64,000 bases of DNA from assembly GCF_033473495.1 (NCBI RefSeq), contig NC_088942.1, positions 2,294,001-2,358,000 on the forward strand, written 5' to 3'. The notes beneath the pieces were generated by a model. That model made no database searches. It was not told where the DNA came from and saw only the letters and a list, made by a program, of their open reading frames with translations. The first letter of the stretch is position 1, and each line of letters starts with the position of its first letter. The DNA is from Cercospora beticola. Taxonomy: Eukaryota; Ascomycota; Dothideomycetes; Mycosphaerellales; Mycosphaerellaceae. The position numbers and the translations under genes were made by a program. This document shows positions 20,285 to 31,735 of the stretch, piece after piece.

Positions 20285-20551
20285 TCAGGACCGCGCCGAT
20301 GTCGTCCTCGCACGATATTCGTGCACCGGTGCTTGAAGTCTCTGTTCGTGGGTGAGGACGTCGTCTCGCCGTGGCCATGTGCGTGGGTCGGCGCTTTGTA
20401 AGTCGACATTTTCGATGTGCACAGGCTCTTCGTGTCGGACAGTTTGGGCGTCAGTGCGCTTCGCGTACCAGACCCACGTGAGCCAGTAGATGAAGAGACA
20501 AAGTGTGCCGATGAGTGCGAGGCAGATCACGATGATGGCGATGCTGTTCAT
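20285..20551 (-). CDS. Small single-pass membrane protein
   Basis: From ATG 20551 this gives 88 residues. Residues 1-24 form one strong hydrophobic segment (MNSIAIIVICLALIGTLCLF), followed by an aromatic cluster (YWLTWVWYAKR). A polar tail of about 58 residues with PVHIENVDLQSADPRTWPRR and a basic end completes it. It could be a type III membrane anchor or a signal-anchored micro-protein. No family is recognised. The evidence is the strong amphipathic layout and a clean ATG; it could still be a chance frame. Confidence 0.4.
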   Translation of the reverse strand: MNSIAIIVICLALIGTLCLFIYWLTWVWYAKRTDAQTVRHEEPVHIENVDLQSADPRTWPRRDDVLTHEQRLQAPVHEYRARTTSARS

Positions 20552-21297
20552 GGCTGGGTCGTTGATGTGGTGGTGGGTTGGAATGCAATGTTGAGGTTGT
20601 GGCTTGTGGTTTGTCGTCTGCGAGAGTTGCAAGTGGCAGGTGCGCAATATGTGAAGTGAAGCAAACGACCGTCGGCTGTCACGTTGGAACTGTTTGTTCT
20701 ACGAAGTTCTTGACTCTAAAGATCAACTATGCTGGAGCTTTCTGGATATTTGTGATAGAGACATGCTAACGTTCATCAGATTTGTAGGACGTTCATATCG
20801 CTGCGGAGAATGTAAAGATGTAGCCGAGCCATCCTGCTATATAACTGAGAAGCGGTTAGCCCAGCTTAGCTTTGGTAAAAAGGCGCAGATGGAAATATGC
20901 TCGAAGACGTTGCCGTCATTTCTGGTGTGTTGAACTATTGCGAATGGCGTTGATGGAGCCGTACATTGAGCATCGTTATCTGGAGCTGGATGTGCAATTA
21001 GTCTTCTGGTGGTCCTCGGAATTTTGTTGGAGCCTCAACAGTGCTCTGGTCTTGATGGCGGACTCCGTACTGCCTGCAGCAATCCGAGAGATCAGAACGA
21101 GAGCAATAGGCCGATATGCTTGTGATAATGTTTGCTTAAAACAATAATAATCAAGCTCGCTATATGGATTGCCTTCGTTTTCAAGTTCTGGTTGCAGTGG
21201 GGCCCATCTCCGAGGGCAGGACGAGGCTGAGCTCTCTCGTGTGGCGCTTTGCGATGTTCCATTTGTTGTCAATTTGTGCTGTCTCCTTCCACACCCT
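20552..21297. other. Intergenic
   Basis: This region should hold the promoter of the small membrane protein gene (minus strand) and the 3' end of the transporter gene, also minus strand. Several short frames occur, none convincing. Confidence 0.4.
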
Positions 21298-22876
21298 TCA
21301 GATTTTCTCCACCTGCTCTGCTTGCATTGCGCCCTTTTCAGTCGATTCAAGATAGACAGGAACATCCTCTGGCAGCATCTTCGCCACTTTGACCGGTTGT
21401 AAAGGATTCGTTGAGCGAACGAAGAACGCATCGATGTCCTCCAACGATCCGTTTCTGGTCTCCGGTAAGAACAGGTAGAAGACAGCCACTGAGAGCAAAT
21501 TCGTGCAAACATAAACCAGGTAGTACTTCCATTGAATAGAGTCGAACGCGATAGGCGTCACTTCGGCCACCATGAAGTTGAAAAGCCAATTGCTGCACCC
21601 AGACATTGCGGTCACCTTTGCCCTGATGCGGAGAGGTGCGATCTCGCTGCTGTACATGAACGGGATGAGGAACATGCCAATTGGGAAAGCTGCGAGAGCC
21701 AGGAAATAGAACAAGAGACTGCAGCCTGCGGCGGTTCTGTTTGTGGGGTCCGACTGGAGTCCTGCGAGCCCAGCGTTCGCGACGCACATGAGGAATGCTC
21801 CGGTGATGAGCAGCTTACGTCTTCCAAAGCGATCGATCAGAAACACGGCTGAGGTTGCCATGAGGAATTGCCAAGTTTGCAAGCAGCTTGAAATGATTCG
21901 AGAGAGTACTGCGCTATACCCGAGTCGCTGTTGGAGGATTGTGTTGGAATAGAACGTAATTACGTTGACTCCAGAAAGCTGAGCGAGGACATTGACTCCG
22001 ATGGCAATAATAGTGCGATTGAGATGCCGATTCTTGGTTCTCGCGAAAGGGCTGCTTGAATGTCCTTGACTCTCTACTTCCAAGGATTGTCGGATGGAGA
22101 GTAATTGTTCGGCCACGAAGGCAGAGTCCTCGGATTCGTCTTCGAGCTTCGCCAGGACCAGTCTTGCCTCTTCGAATCGATCTTTGCCCGCTAGCCACCG
22201 TGGTGATTCTTCAAGCATGGGCACCATGATCATCACGGTAATGGGAAAGAATGCCTGGAAAGCGATCGGAAACCGGAAACTCGCACTTGATTGACGAGCA
22301 AAGTAGAGCCCAAACTCAAGCCAGCCGACGAACATGACTCCAAAGATGGCTGCAGAGCCTTCGAGCATGATGAGACCTCCACGCTGATGAGCATCTGAGC
22401 TTTCTCCCACCCAGGTGGGTACTGTGGCCGTGAAAGACCCGACTCCAAGACCTGTGATGATGCGAGCCACGATGAGTTGTGCGAGTGAGTAGGCCGTAGA
22501 TTGCAGGATGACACCAATGAGCACGACGACCGCTCCGCCGAAGGTCGTCCATTTTCTTCCATACTTCTCTCCGAAGAAGAAGCAGGCTAATGCACCAAAC
22601 GCGGCGCCAACTTCGTAAAGTGCCACGGCAGTGCCTCACAGATGTTAGTACAAACTCAGTGCTAGTCGTGGAAGTTCAAGTACCTTGAAGCGTAGAATGC
22701 TGACTCTTCAGCGCAGATGTACTTGTATCAATCTCCGGAAACTGCTTAACAAAAGTGGGAAGAGTCAAGAGACCATTCATCAACGCCTGATCGTAGCCTT
22801 GGAGGATCCAGGCTGCCGCGCCCGTGAGTGCCAGTGCTATCCGCAGTCTTTTGCCTCGCAACTTCAAACCGGCCAT
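21298..22876 (-). CDS. MFS sugar transporter, two exons
   Basis: Exon 1 is 22876-22684, the intron is 22683-22635 (49 nt) and exon 2 is 22634-21298, giving 509 residues. The splice restores QGTAVALYEVGAAFGALACF. Sugar-porter landmarks are present: GYDQALMNGLL in helix 1, FFGEKYGRKWT after helix 2, a GLGVGSFTATVPTWVGESS segment in helix 4, EESPRWLAGKDR in the central loop, QLSGVNVITFYSN in helix 7, DRFGRRKLL after helix 8 and FLPETRNGSLEDID after helix 12. These match the hexose/lactose-permease-like group of fungal H+ symporters in the plasma membrane. The substrate cannot be told from sequence alone. The tail ends with a charged helix (KGAMQAEQVEKI). Confidence 0.9.
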
Positions 22877-23650
22877 GCTGCGGATTGTCAATGTGGTCAG
22901 AGCGCGATGAACGAAATGTCAAGATGTAGACTACACAACGGGCAAGCAAGTGATTAAGGGAGACGACGCAGACGCCAGGAATGGAATGCAGTGAGAACGA
23001 AACAATGGAGGTGAGCGTGGAGGATGTGGAGAATAGCATATGCCTGTGTCCACATGATACTCGCATTGTAGCATCAGCGACTAGACTTTGTCGTGGGGAT
23101 GGATATCGGCACCAAGGTCTCCGCAAGTCGTCATTGGCCTTTTGAGTGTTGATGCGCTATCTTAGATCGTTGCAGAAGTGGTATGCCGCGTGTCAACGGC
23201 ATCTGGCTGATGACGAACGCCGGTGAAGTGGTGACTTCGGGCAGAATCTTCGAATAATCGCTCAGCCATCGTATGAATGAGTTGTTGGTGCCACGGGGTG
23301 CTTTGGTACAGGGTCATTCGGACACTAGTAGCTATCGGTAGAGACATCAGTAATGCTTTACGGCCAAAAGCTCGTGGAGGTACGTTGGGGCGGATGTAAC
23401 GGCACGGAATCGCATGAAAAGTGGCATGGATATGAAGATGCTTAGCCATGAATAAGCCTCACCAAGCTCCGTAGTGGAGCCCTCGGCGTTTGCAGGAGGA
23501 CTCCAAAAGCCGTCTGTCAGCAGCGTGCGGCAGCCAATTTTTCTTGCTGAACATGACGCTTTCTCGCGGTTATTCTTTACCGCAGGCAGACCCGTTGCCA
23601 ACCTTGCGAGCTGTGCAGTTTCCGTTCCTTCGGAGAAAGTTAGAACCTAT
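22877..23650. other. Intergenic
   Basis: This region lies between the start of the transporter gene and the end of POL5, both minus strand. It holds the transporter promoter. No further element is supported. Confidence 0.4.
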
Positions 23651-26584
23651 TCATCGCTGCTTTGTCCAGCTGTGCCAGTCATTGAAGACATTCCCATGGA
23701 TCTTCGACTTCGCGTCCTTGCGCCATTCGTCTAGCAAGTCGAGATACATTGACCCGATCTTCTTGAATGCGTGATCCGGATCCAGCCCCACGAGCACTTT
23801 CGCCAGGAATTGACTGCCACGGCTGCACGCAGAGGCGTGGATCTTGCTGCCACCTAAACGCATTTCATCGTGTACGTTGCTGAGGATCTTGAAAAGTTCC
23901 TCAGTATCGTCGATTTCCGGCAGTACCTTCTGCTTCTTGCTTCTGTCGAAATATGTCTCCAGAACATCTAGTGCCTTCTGCGCTGTCGGCTGGCTTGTGG
24001 TAGTGCGAGCCAGAGTGATCAGAGGCAGTATCAAATCCACAGCAAGAGGGTTCGCGTACTGTGACTTGACATAGATCGCAAGCAGGTCCAGAACACGGTT
24101 CTTCAAGTTGACAACATCTTCCTTGGCATCCTTGTTCTCTTGCTTGTTGTTCGTGCGTTTGCTGCGCTCCTTGAAGATGGTCTCCAGATGTGGTGTTATC
24201 GCCATCATTTCGTCATCGTCCATGTCAGAGCCATCATCGTCCGATTCGTCTTCCATGCCAGCTGTGCCAAGCGCATCGGCCAGCTTGCGATCGAATTCTG
24301 CTTCTTCATCTTCTCCTGCGCCACCTTCAGCATCACTCTCCGAGCTACTGGATTCCGAATCCGATGTCTCATCATTTTCGTCCGCGGCTCCAGAGACTTC
24401 TCCACCCACGATCTCCACATCTGATGCATCCTCGACGTCTTCCATGTCTATGTCCTCGTCGGCCTCCTCGTCGTCCTCTTCTTCCTCATCCTCCTCTCCC
24501 TCTTTGAAGAGCTCACGCTTGCCGGCCAGAGTCTCCTTCGGTTCCAGCACGCTGATCATGGACTGCAGACCATCCGCAGTGACCTCGGAGGCAAAAGCAG
24601 CGAAGACCTGTTCGGCTAGCTTGCGGAAGAGGGCTGACGGCTTGGCCACAAAGCTGAGCAGCAACTCAATGAGCAGTAACGAGGAGTCTTCGCTCTTCGC
24701 GCTGGTGAAGTGGCTGGTAATGTCCTTGAGCACTTCTGCACCATCTGGTTCCTGTTTGTAGACCTGAAGAATTCCAAGTGATAAGAGCAATTGCGAAGCT
24801 TTCGCGACAACTGCTTTGCTACCCTTTTTGCTCTCGGCTTTCGTTGCTGCTTTCGCTAGCGCCTTCTGAGCTTCTCGGACAGCTGTCAATGCGTCGCTCT
24901 CTAACTCCACCCCCAGCGAGGTGCCAATGGCCTCCAGTCTGTCCACTACTACAAGAGGTGCGACCACGGCCTGGTCGAGAGGGAGATTCACCATATGGCC
25001 GAGTGCCGAGATGAGGCGATCTTGGAACACAATACGGGTGGCACTGCTGAGTGGCGTAGAGAGTTGTTCCGCCAGGAAGCTCAGGTCGGTCATGTTGCGG
25101 AGTGCCATCTTCAGCCACTGTGCTGGCTTATCACCTTTTTTGAAAAATTGCTCGGGTTGGCTCCTTCTCGATCGAATGATCGACAGCTGTGCATCTGCGA
25201 GTAGACGGCGCTTCTTTTCCACATCAGTCTGTTCAGCGGAAGCACGGCAAATGTCGTTGATGACTTTCACCACGTGAACCAAGCTCTCCGGATCCGCGGC
25301 CGCGAGGAGACTGTCGACAGTCTGGCGAGACAGCTTATCCAGGTTGGGCGGCATAACCTCAAGCAGCTTCGAGACCATTTCTGCAGCGGCCGCTGGATCC
25401 GTCTTCCCACGTGCTTCCATGGTCCTGAGTGGCACGGCAGAGGCAGCGAACAAAGTGCGATCCGACTTCGAGCGTTGATCAACTACACACCGGATTATAC
25501 TCTGGTGCACGACGTCTCCCAAAAGTTCCGCAGGGGCAGCTTTGATGGCTTGACTGAAGATCTGAAGCCCGAGAGACTTCCTTTCGGCGGAAGAATTGGG
25601 AGAAAACATAGGCTTTGCCACACAATCTTCCCAGAATTGGGACAGGTCTTTGCCATCATCGTTCTGGTAGAGGTGCTGTAGAATGACGCTCCATGCGAGA
25701 TTCGGCATAGATTGTCGGGCTCCAGACGCCTTGTTCTTCTTCTTGCCTTCACCGTTCTGCTGCGCCGGCTCATTATCCTTCACTTCCACTGCGTTTTTGA
25801 GTAGTATGCGCGTGAGCTCCCCCCGATCTTGTGATGAGAGCGGGTTCCTGTGATGCCAGACTTTCTTTGGGAGCTTGACGTTTTCAAAATTGTCCTTCGC
25901 TGTTAACCAGATAGCCACGCCTTCGGGCGACTTCAACAGGCCCTTCGAGTCCAAGGCGGTGATCAAAGGCAGGGCCAAATCCTCGTTAGCAGGTGTTCTC
26001 AAAAACTCCACCAGGATCAAGCCACATTCGCTCCGGATCCACTCCTTCTGAAGCGCCAGGTCGGACACAGCATCAAACACAGAGCTGACTTCGGCCCCTG
26101 AAGCACTGCGCAGAATGTCGCTGAGCAAGATTGCATGAAGTGCGTACATGCGACCGAGCAGGTAGTTCCTCTCCTCGCCTCCACGGTCGTTCGCAGGTGT
26201 CAAAGCTGAAATTTTGCTGAGGATCTCCTCGAATGACAAGAGGCTGCGCTTGCCGCCACGCGCAAATCTGAGCACTTCAGCGAGCGCAATGGAGAAGCCG
26301 AGTCGAGACGCTCGAGCACCGCTGCAAACGCCAATGACAAGGCGCGTTACCGCTCTGTCGACGCGACTCTTGAACTCACTCTCGTCGTCCGCAAGATGTT
26401 GGAGGAGCTCTTTCGTGGCTTCGATGCGCGCTTCGGGAAGTTCTTCGCCAAGCTTGCGCAGGATCCTGTTCAGTTCCTTCTGATCTGAGCTCTGCTCCTT
26501 GATGCCCATGCGCTGCTTGCGTGTGGGATGAACATTCTGCCCGCCTTCTTCGTCATCTTCGTGGGGGCGTTTGGTACCTGTCAT
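23651..26584 (-). CDS. POL5: DNA polymerase V / Myb-binding protein 1A homologue
   Basis: This intronless gene encodes 977 residues. It begins with a basic, lysine/arginine-rich nuclear-type stretch (MTGTKRPHEDDEEGGQNVHP) and continues as HEAT-like helices: LTRLVIGVCSGARASRLGFS-type segments, NYLLGRMYALHAIL, GLILVEFLRTPANEDLALP and QSIIRCVVDQRSKSDRTLFA. A long acidic tract (D/E/S, about residues 700-780) is typical of the family. Despite the name, Pol5 is not a polymerase in practice. In yeast it is a nucleolar protein needed for rRNA production and 60S assembly. The C-terminal part (about 800-977) again is helical. The plus-strand serine-rich frame in this region is an antisense shadow of the acidic tract. 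Confidence 0.9.
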   Translation of the reverse strand: MTGTKRPHEDDEEGGQNVHPTRKQRMGIKEQSSDQKELNRILRKLGEELPEARIEATKELLQHLADDESEFKSRVDRAVTRLVIGVCSGARASRLGFSIALAEVLRFARGGKRSLLSFEEILSKISALTPANDRGGEERNYLLGRMYALHAILLSDILRSASGAEVSSVFDAVSDLALQKEWIRSECGLILVEFLRTPANEDLALPLITALDSKGLLKSPEGVAIWLTAKDNFENVKLPKKVWHHRNPLSSQDRGELTRILLKNAVEVKDNEPAQQNGEGKKKNKASGARQSMPNLAWSVILQHLYQNDDGKDLSQFWEDCVAKPMFSPNSSAERKSLGLQIFSQAIKAAPAELLGDVVHQSIIRCVVDQRSKSDRTLFAASAVPLRTMEARGKTDPAAAAEMVSKLLEVMPPNLDKLSRQTVDSLLAAADPESLVHVVKVINDICRASAEQTDVEKKRRLLADAQLSIIRSRRSQPEQFFKKGDKPAQWLKMALRNMTDLSFLAEQLSTPLSSATRIVFQDRLISALGHMVNLPLDQAVVAPLVVVDRLEAIGTSLGVELESDALTAVREAQKALAKAATKAESKKGSKAVVAKASQLLLSLGILQVYKQEPDGAEVLKDITSHFTSAKSEDSSLLLIELLLSFVAKPSALFRKLAEQVFAAFASEVTADGLQSMISVLEPKETLAGKRELFKEGEEDEEEEDDEEADEDIDMEDVEDASDVEIVGGEVSGAADENDETSDSESSSSESDAEGGAGEDEEAEFDRKLADALGTAGMEDESDDDGSDMDDDEMMAITPHLETIFKERSKRTNNKQENKDAKEDVVNLKNRVLDLLAIYVKSQYANPLAVDLILPLITLARTTTSQPTAQKALDVLETYFDRSKKQKVLPEIDDTEELFKILSNVHDEMRLGGSKIHASACSRGSQFLAKVLVGLDPDHAFKKIGSMYLDLLDEWRKDAKSKIHGNVFNDWHSWTKQR

Positions 26585-27166
26585 GGCGTTGACCTTTGCA
26601 TGTGGTTGTTTCCTTGAAAAAGTTCAAAGTGAAGGTCAGCAGTCTCCAAAAAGTTCAAGGCCACCGGAAGTGCGGGCCGAAGCCGTGGTCGAAACCTTAA
26701 CTGTTCTCCAGCTTCTGCTTCTCTCTCCTCTCCTCTCATCCCATTGCACGTAGCGACCGCAAAGGATCACGTCACGTCCTGCTCTTTGCGAAAGTCGCTG
26801 ACTTCCATTTAGGAGCGGCTCGGCGTGCAGGGTGAGGCCCATGGGATGAAGATTGCTCAGTCGAGAAGCAGCTGCTGGCACAATTCACGAGGAAGCCCTC
26901 ACATTTTGCAACTGAGGCGCATTAGCTGACCACGAGATTGAGGGCTTGCCTCGAAAAAGCTGATAGATCTGGCAGTGTCGGCATGCGGTCTTCACTTCCA
27001 AGCGTTACTTTATCGTGGGTGTATCATGGTGCCATGCCGAATGCCCAGCCTACGGTTCAATCAGATCCCTAGACTGTAGGAGGCCACGCAATGGTACCCC
27101 GAACAGACACGTCGCTTAAAAACCACCTTCTCCATAGCGCTACGGTCGGTAGACGCTCGGCTTGAA
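26585..27166. other. Intergenic
   Basis: This is the promoter side of POL5 and the 3' side of the amidohydrolase gene. Nothing else is supported. Confidence 0.4.
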
Positions 27167-28499
27167 CTACAAGTTACACGCTTCAGTCGACCTATTCTGC
27201 CCGCCACCGTCCTTCTTCAATCTCGGAAATAGCTCCAGAGCATTTCGGAAATGGACCTGCTCTCTTAGCTCAGATGACACCTCGATAGTATTCCACTGCT
27301 TCAAGAAGGCCGGATATGCTGGTGGTCGGGCATATGGAAAGTCGCTCTGTCAGCTGAGATCAGTTTCTATGCATGGCGATTATCCTCCATGGTACGTGAC
27401 ACATGACTATACGTACTCCGTACAGAATCTTTTCATGCGGAACTCCGGTCTCGAGCAAAGTTTTCACTACTGCCGGGGCGGTCGAAAGCGCGAGATCGAA
27501 ATGGAACGAGCGGAAGTCTTGCATGATCTGCTCATGTGTGAGACCAGTCGCAGCGTTACGAACAGTCGGATTAGCCACCGAGAGTGGTGTTGCGACGCGA
27601 CTGATCAAGTACGGCAACGTCCCTCCTGCATGAGAGAGGATGACGCTGCAGTCGGGAAACTTGCGCCTCGTGCCGCTGAATAGCATGTCCATTGCTGTAC
27701 GTGTTGTCTCGTGCGGGTAGTCCACAACAGGTTGGGGAAGCTGGACATTCACTTTTCCCGAGATCACGCGGGTGAGTAGGATGCACGAACACTACAGCCT
27801 TCCGACGATTTAGCTCTGCCCAGATGGGCTCCAGGGAAGGATGACCAAGGTATGTAGTACTGTTCCCGTAACGCGAGAATAGGCAGACTCCATCTGCTCG
27901 AAGGGTGTCGAAAGCATAGGCTATTTCAGCCAGGGCAGCTGCAGTGTCTTCAATATTCCCGAGAGATAGGAAGAAGCCGAACGCTTGAGGGTTGGAGTCC
28001 CGGATAGCCGCAGCTTCGACATTAAGGGCACGCGCCAGATCCCAAGACCGCTAAGGGAACATGATGCATTAGTAGGTCGTGGTGAGACGTGGGAAGGAGG
28101 CCTTACTTTGCCTTGAACAATACATGCTCCCGGAGTAGTAATTGAAAGGATCGAGGTTTTGAACCCAGCACGCCTCATTAATGCTTGGCTGGCTTCTAGC
28201 GACCATTGTGGAGTCGGCCATCCGCTTGGGTCGCCTGGCCATTTGCTTCGTCAGAATCGATGCTACGATAATTCGGATGTTGCTCACCTCCTGCAGCAGC
28301 GACAGCTACCAAGGACGTGTCAGTCACACTCATAAGGCTGCGTTTTGTTCTATATGAGCCACGCTATACCTTCGACATACTCCGGTGGAACCCAATGGTG
28401 ATGGGTGTCGATTTTATCGACCTGCGCTTGAGCAGGCCAAGGAAATTTATTCGAAAGAATCCATTCTGGTACTTGGTTGAAGACTTGGCTGGAAACCAT
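27167..28499 (-). pseudogene. Amidohydrolase-2 family (decarboxylase-like), five exons, frameshifted
   Basis: The exons are 28499-28370, 28305-28288 (18 nt), 28234-28107, 28050-27417 and 27346-27167. All junctions are GT-AG and in phase. The deduced product resembles metal-dependent decarboxylases of the ACMSD/6-methylsalicylate decarboxylase group. It has DTHHHWVPPEY (HxH, about 33-35), [55 protein letters not shown] and YGSDFPYARPP, and these supply the expected His and Asp ligands. Exon 4 is 634 nt, one base too long. The frame shifts inside an A-run (plus-strand TTTT at 27753-27756), between [10 protein letters not shown] and [12 protein letters not shown]. Without the extra base both parts read well. 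The gene is either newly inactivated or carries a sequencing indel; it is called a pseudogene with that caution. Confidence 0.7.
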
Positions 28500-29438
28500 A
28501 GTCGATAGCAATGATAGTGTCAAGAGTCGTACTCTGATAATCAGCTGCTTCAGATCCTGTCCTCGTAGCGACCGCAATGTCACCCTTTTGTAATTAGTGA
28601 TTACATGCCGAGGAGTGGTTTTGCTCGCATGGCAGGCAAGAATGTGGCTGGGGAGAAGTTTTGCTGATCGTGGGGAACTTTGTGGAAGATTTCCGTTTCC
28701 GCTCATGGTGCTTCGTCCGTCGGACGAACTTAGACCTACTGTCTTGACGGAATCAACCGCATACTGCGGTTCCAATCATGATAATGTCAATGAGGATGAC
28801 GATACGGTATTACGCTTGAACAGCTACCAAGTCAAAGCATTCTCACGTACAGTGCTGTTTGGTGTAATCGAAAGATACGTGCTGCATTGCTTAACGCATA
28901 CTTGGACACTCGGGCCTTAGAGGACAAACGCTTCTGGTGCTTCCCTTCGTCCTTGCAATTCAGAAACATCAGCTCTTGTAAGACTTTGCAGAGAATCAAC
29001 GATCTCACAGAAGTTATCAAACGCGGCACGTATACGCTGGAAGACTTGGGGAGGACAATCATCGTCACGACAAATGTGGGCAAAACTTCTTTCTCTGGTG
29101 GTATCGCTACCAGTTCTGATGAGCTGATTGTGGTACAGATATCCTCTTCACCGCCTCGAGCAGGAAGGCGCCACATCGAACTGTATGGGAAATAACCACT
29201 TGGCGCAGTGGTCAGCGTCTTGAAGCTTCTACTTGTTCCAGAACCATGCATGATCACATCTGCTCGCTGCATGTAACGGCGCCGAGGATGCCTTTCGCTG
29301 GAACCAGCCAGAATAGATCTTCCTAGCCCTCTATCTCTGGAATCAAAGCGGACTCTCTACTTCTACGCTTGGTCGAGGAGAGACTGGAGTCGCACGAATT
29401 CGTTTGGGAAACTGCCACTTCACTTGCTTGCTCACCCG
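28500..29438. other. Intergenic
   Basis: This 939-base stretch between two minus-strand genes carries the amidohydrolase promoter. A stretch at about 29200-29260 has a TGGCGCAGTGGT-like box that recalls a tRNA A box, but it was rejected as a tRNA. Confidence 0.4.
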
Positions 29439-31189
29439 CTACAATTTTGGTTTATTTTGTGCCCACTCATCTTGCTTCAATTTCTTCCGTTGAATTTTGC
29501 CGGAAATCGTCTTGGGCAGAAATGTGCTAGAGCCTCTGTTAGCATAGCCTTCAAACGCATCAGACTATTCTGCAGGTCAGCAACTTACGCATCCACGAAT
29601 TGCACCTTTCTCGGATACTTGTAGGGCGCCGCATTTGCTTTACAGTAATCCTGCAATTCCTTCACTAAGCCGTCTTGATCTTTCTTGGAGTACTCCTCCG
29701 TCAGTACAATGAACGCTTTGACGACCTCCCCTCTCGATTGGTCTGGCGATGAGACCACAGCACTCTCCACAACAGCAGGGTGTTGTTTGAGGACAGATTC
29801 GACTTCAAAAGGTCCAATGCGGTATCCAGCGGAATTGATGACATCGTCATTTCTCCCTACGAACCAGAAATAGCCATCTTTGTCTCGGGTTGCTCGGTCT
29901 CCCGTTGAATACCACGCTTGACCCTTGCCTTCTGATGATTCAACGAGTTTTCTGTCCAGGTTTCCGTTCTCATCGAGATATCCATCGAAGACACCGAAGA
30001 AATTCGAACTTTCGTTCAAATCGACCTTGACCGCAATGTCACCTTCTTCGTCATCTGCGGCGATCTTCCCGTCGTCGTTCACCACGTAAAGTGGTGTGCC
30101 AGGAGAAGGTTTCCCCATCGACCCGGGTCGAATCTTGTTTCCTTTGAAATTACCACACAAGAGTATAGTCTCGCTTTGCCCGAATCCGTCGCAGATCTCC
30201 ATACCGGTTGTTTCTTGCCAGAGGCGAATTACTTCAGGATTGAGGGGCTCGCCAGCTCCGGTACAGTGTTTTAGTGCCTTGGGCTTGTTCTGTTTGATGT
30301 ACTTCCGTTGCTCGTCGAGGACTAATTGACGGTACACGGTAGGAGGAGCGCAGAATGTGGTGATGGGGTATTCATGAAGAATATCGAGAGTGGCTTTGGG
30401 GTTGAAGGCTCCTCGATCATCGTGAATAAATAGGCCTGCTCCGCAATTCCACGTTCCTAAGAATGCCCAGCCAGCTTTCGCCCAGCCTTGTTCTGTTAAA
30501 ACCCAGCTGAGAAATCCGGGCTTCAAGCGATGGAAGTGCTTGCCGGTGATCGTATGGCCCAGAGGGTAAGAGATCTGATTGTGTTGCACCATTTTAGGTG
30601 GACCAGTGGTGCCTGAAGTGAAGTAGATCATGCTTGGGTCTTTGATCCCAGGGGCAGGACCACTGAATCTTGCGTCCCGTGGTACTTTGTCCAGAGCCTC
30701 ACTCAGGAGTACAACACCTTCTGGAGCCTTGCCATCCAACTGAAAGACGTGCTTGATCGAAGGACAGTTCTTCCTGACTTTCAAGAACTTCCCGACGGCT
30801 ACCGTGTCGCCGAGGAAGACCGACGCTCCAATTTTTTTCACTCTGTACTCAATGTCCTTGTCAACAAGTAGAGTCGTAGCCGGGCAGATCACGATCCCAC
30901 TCCGCAGACCTGCTGTGGCAATCTCCCACCACTCGGGCAGTCGCGGCATGATGATCAGCATTTTTTCGCCTTTCTTGACTCCAAGATGTTCAGTGAACAT
31001 GGCAGCAAGTCTGTGCGATTGCCGGCTGAAATGCTCGAATGAAAGTCGCCGCTCCGTCTTGCGATCTTGTGAGATCCAATGCATGGCACATCCATCTTTG
31101 GGGGCATTCTTTGCCCAGTAGTCCACCACATCTGTGGCGAAGTTGAAGGACGTTGGTCGCTTAAGCTGATCGTCGTAGTAATGAGCCAT
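29439..31189 (-). CDS. Acyl-CoA synthetase (ANL superfamily, medium-chain-like), two exons
   Basis: Exon 1 is 31189-29589, the intron is 29588-29527 (62 nt) and exon 2 is 29526-29439, giving 562 residues. The ATP/AMP motif YFTSGTTGPPKMVQHNQISY, the core GFGQSETILLCGNFKG, the hinge-side WYSTGDRATRDKDGYFWFVG and RNDDVINSAGYRIGPFEVES are all present. The catalytic lysine motif LPKTISGKIQRKKL lies in exon 2, so the splice is needed for an active enzyme. Closest in style are the medium-chain/ACSM-like acyl-CoA synthetases. The enzyme would activate a carboxylic acid to its CoA thioester; chain length is not certain. The C-terminus reads NKPKL, which could act as a weak peroxisomal PTS1. It sits between the amidohydrolase and the dehydrogenase on one strand. 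Confidence 0.9.
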
Positions 31190-31735
31190 GTTTGGTATTT
31201 TGGAAGCTGCAATCTTGCTGGAATAATAAGACAGGAGATTGAGCAGTCACGCCACTTCGAGCTTTTGATGTCCAATGCTGTATGGGTCCCAGTCGATTGA
31301 AGTCCTTCTAGGGCTGGGATGGGGGGAAAATATAATCCTTGAAGGCAACGCGGAGCCTTATGCTTGACCGGATCCGGGATGCAATCAATTTACACAGCAA
31401 GCGAGCCACTTCCTCAGGTCATGTTACAAGCGATTTCGCCAGTGCAGGAACAAATACCGGTCCGGCCGGACCTGTGCTCATGTGGTGAGCGAGGGTTGCG
31501 GGGAGGTGAACACCAAAGTGGAGACAGATCTGCATAGAGTTTCTTAGATGCGGCCATTACCGAGGCTGCATCAGGTTGCATGACTGGGCTTCCGCTCATC
31601 CAGGTACTGTCAACGAGACAGAGCGAGAATTGAGAACGAATCAGGTGATTGATGGAAGCAGAGACTAGAGAGAATGCTAGAATGGCGACACCTTGATGGA
31701 ACTCTTATTTGTACTGCATGTGTCTCATCATCTCC
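31190..31735. other. Intergenic
   Basis: This is the promoter side of the acyl-CoA synthetase gene and the 3' side of the dehydrogenase gene. No element is supported. Confidence 0.4.

Noticed and set aside
24108..24761. 217-codon serine-rich plus-strand frame
   Set aside because: It mirrors the acidic D/E/S tract of POL5 on the other strand.
29200..29260. tRNA-like A box (TGGCGCAGTGGT)
   Set aside because: No anticodon arm or acceptor pairing can be formed and the B-box-like GTTCCAGAACC departs from the consensus.
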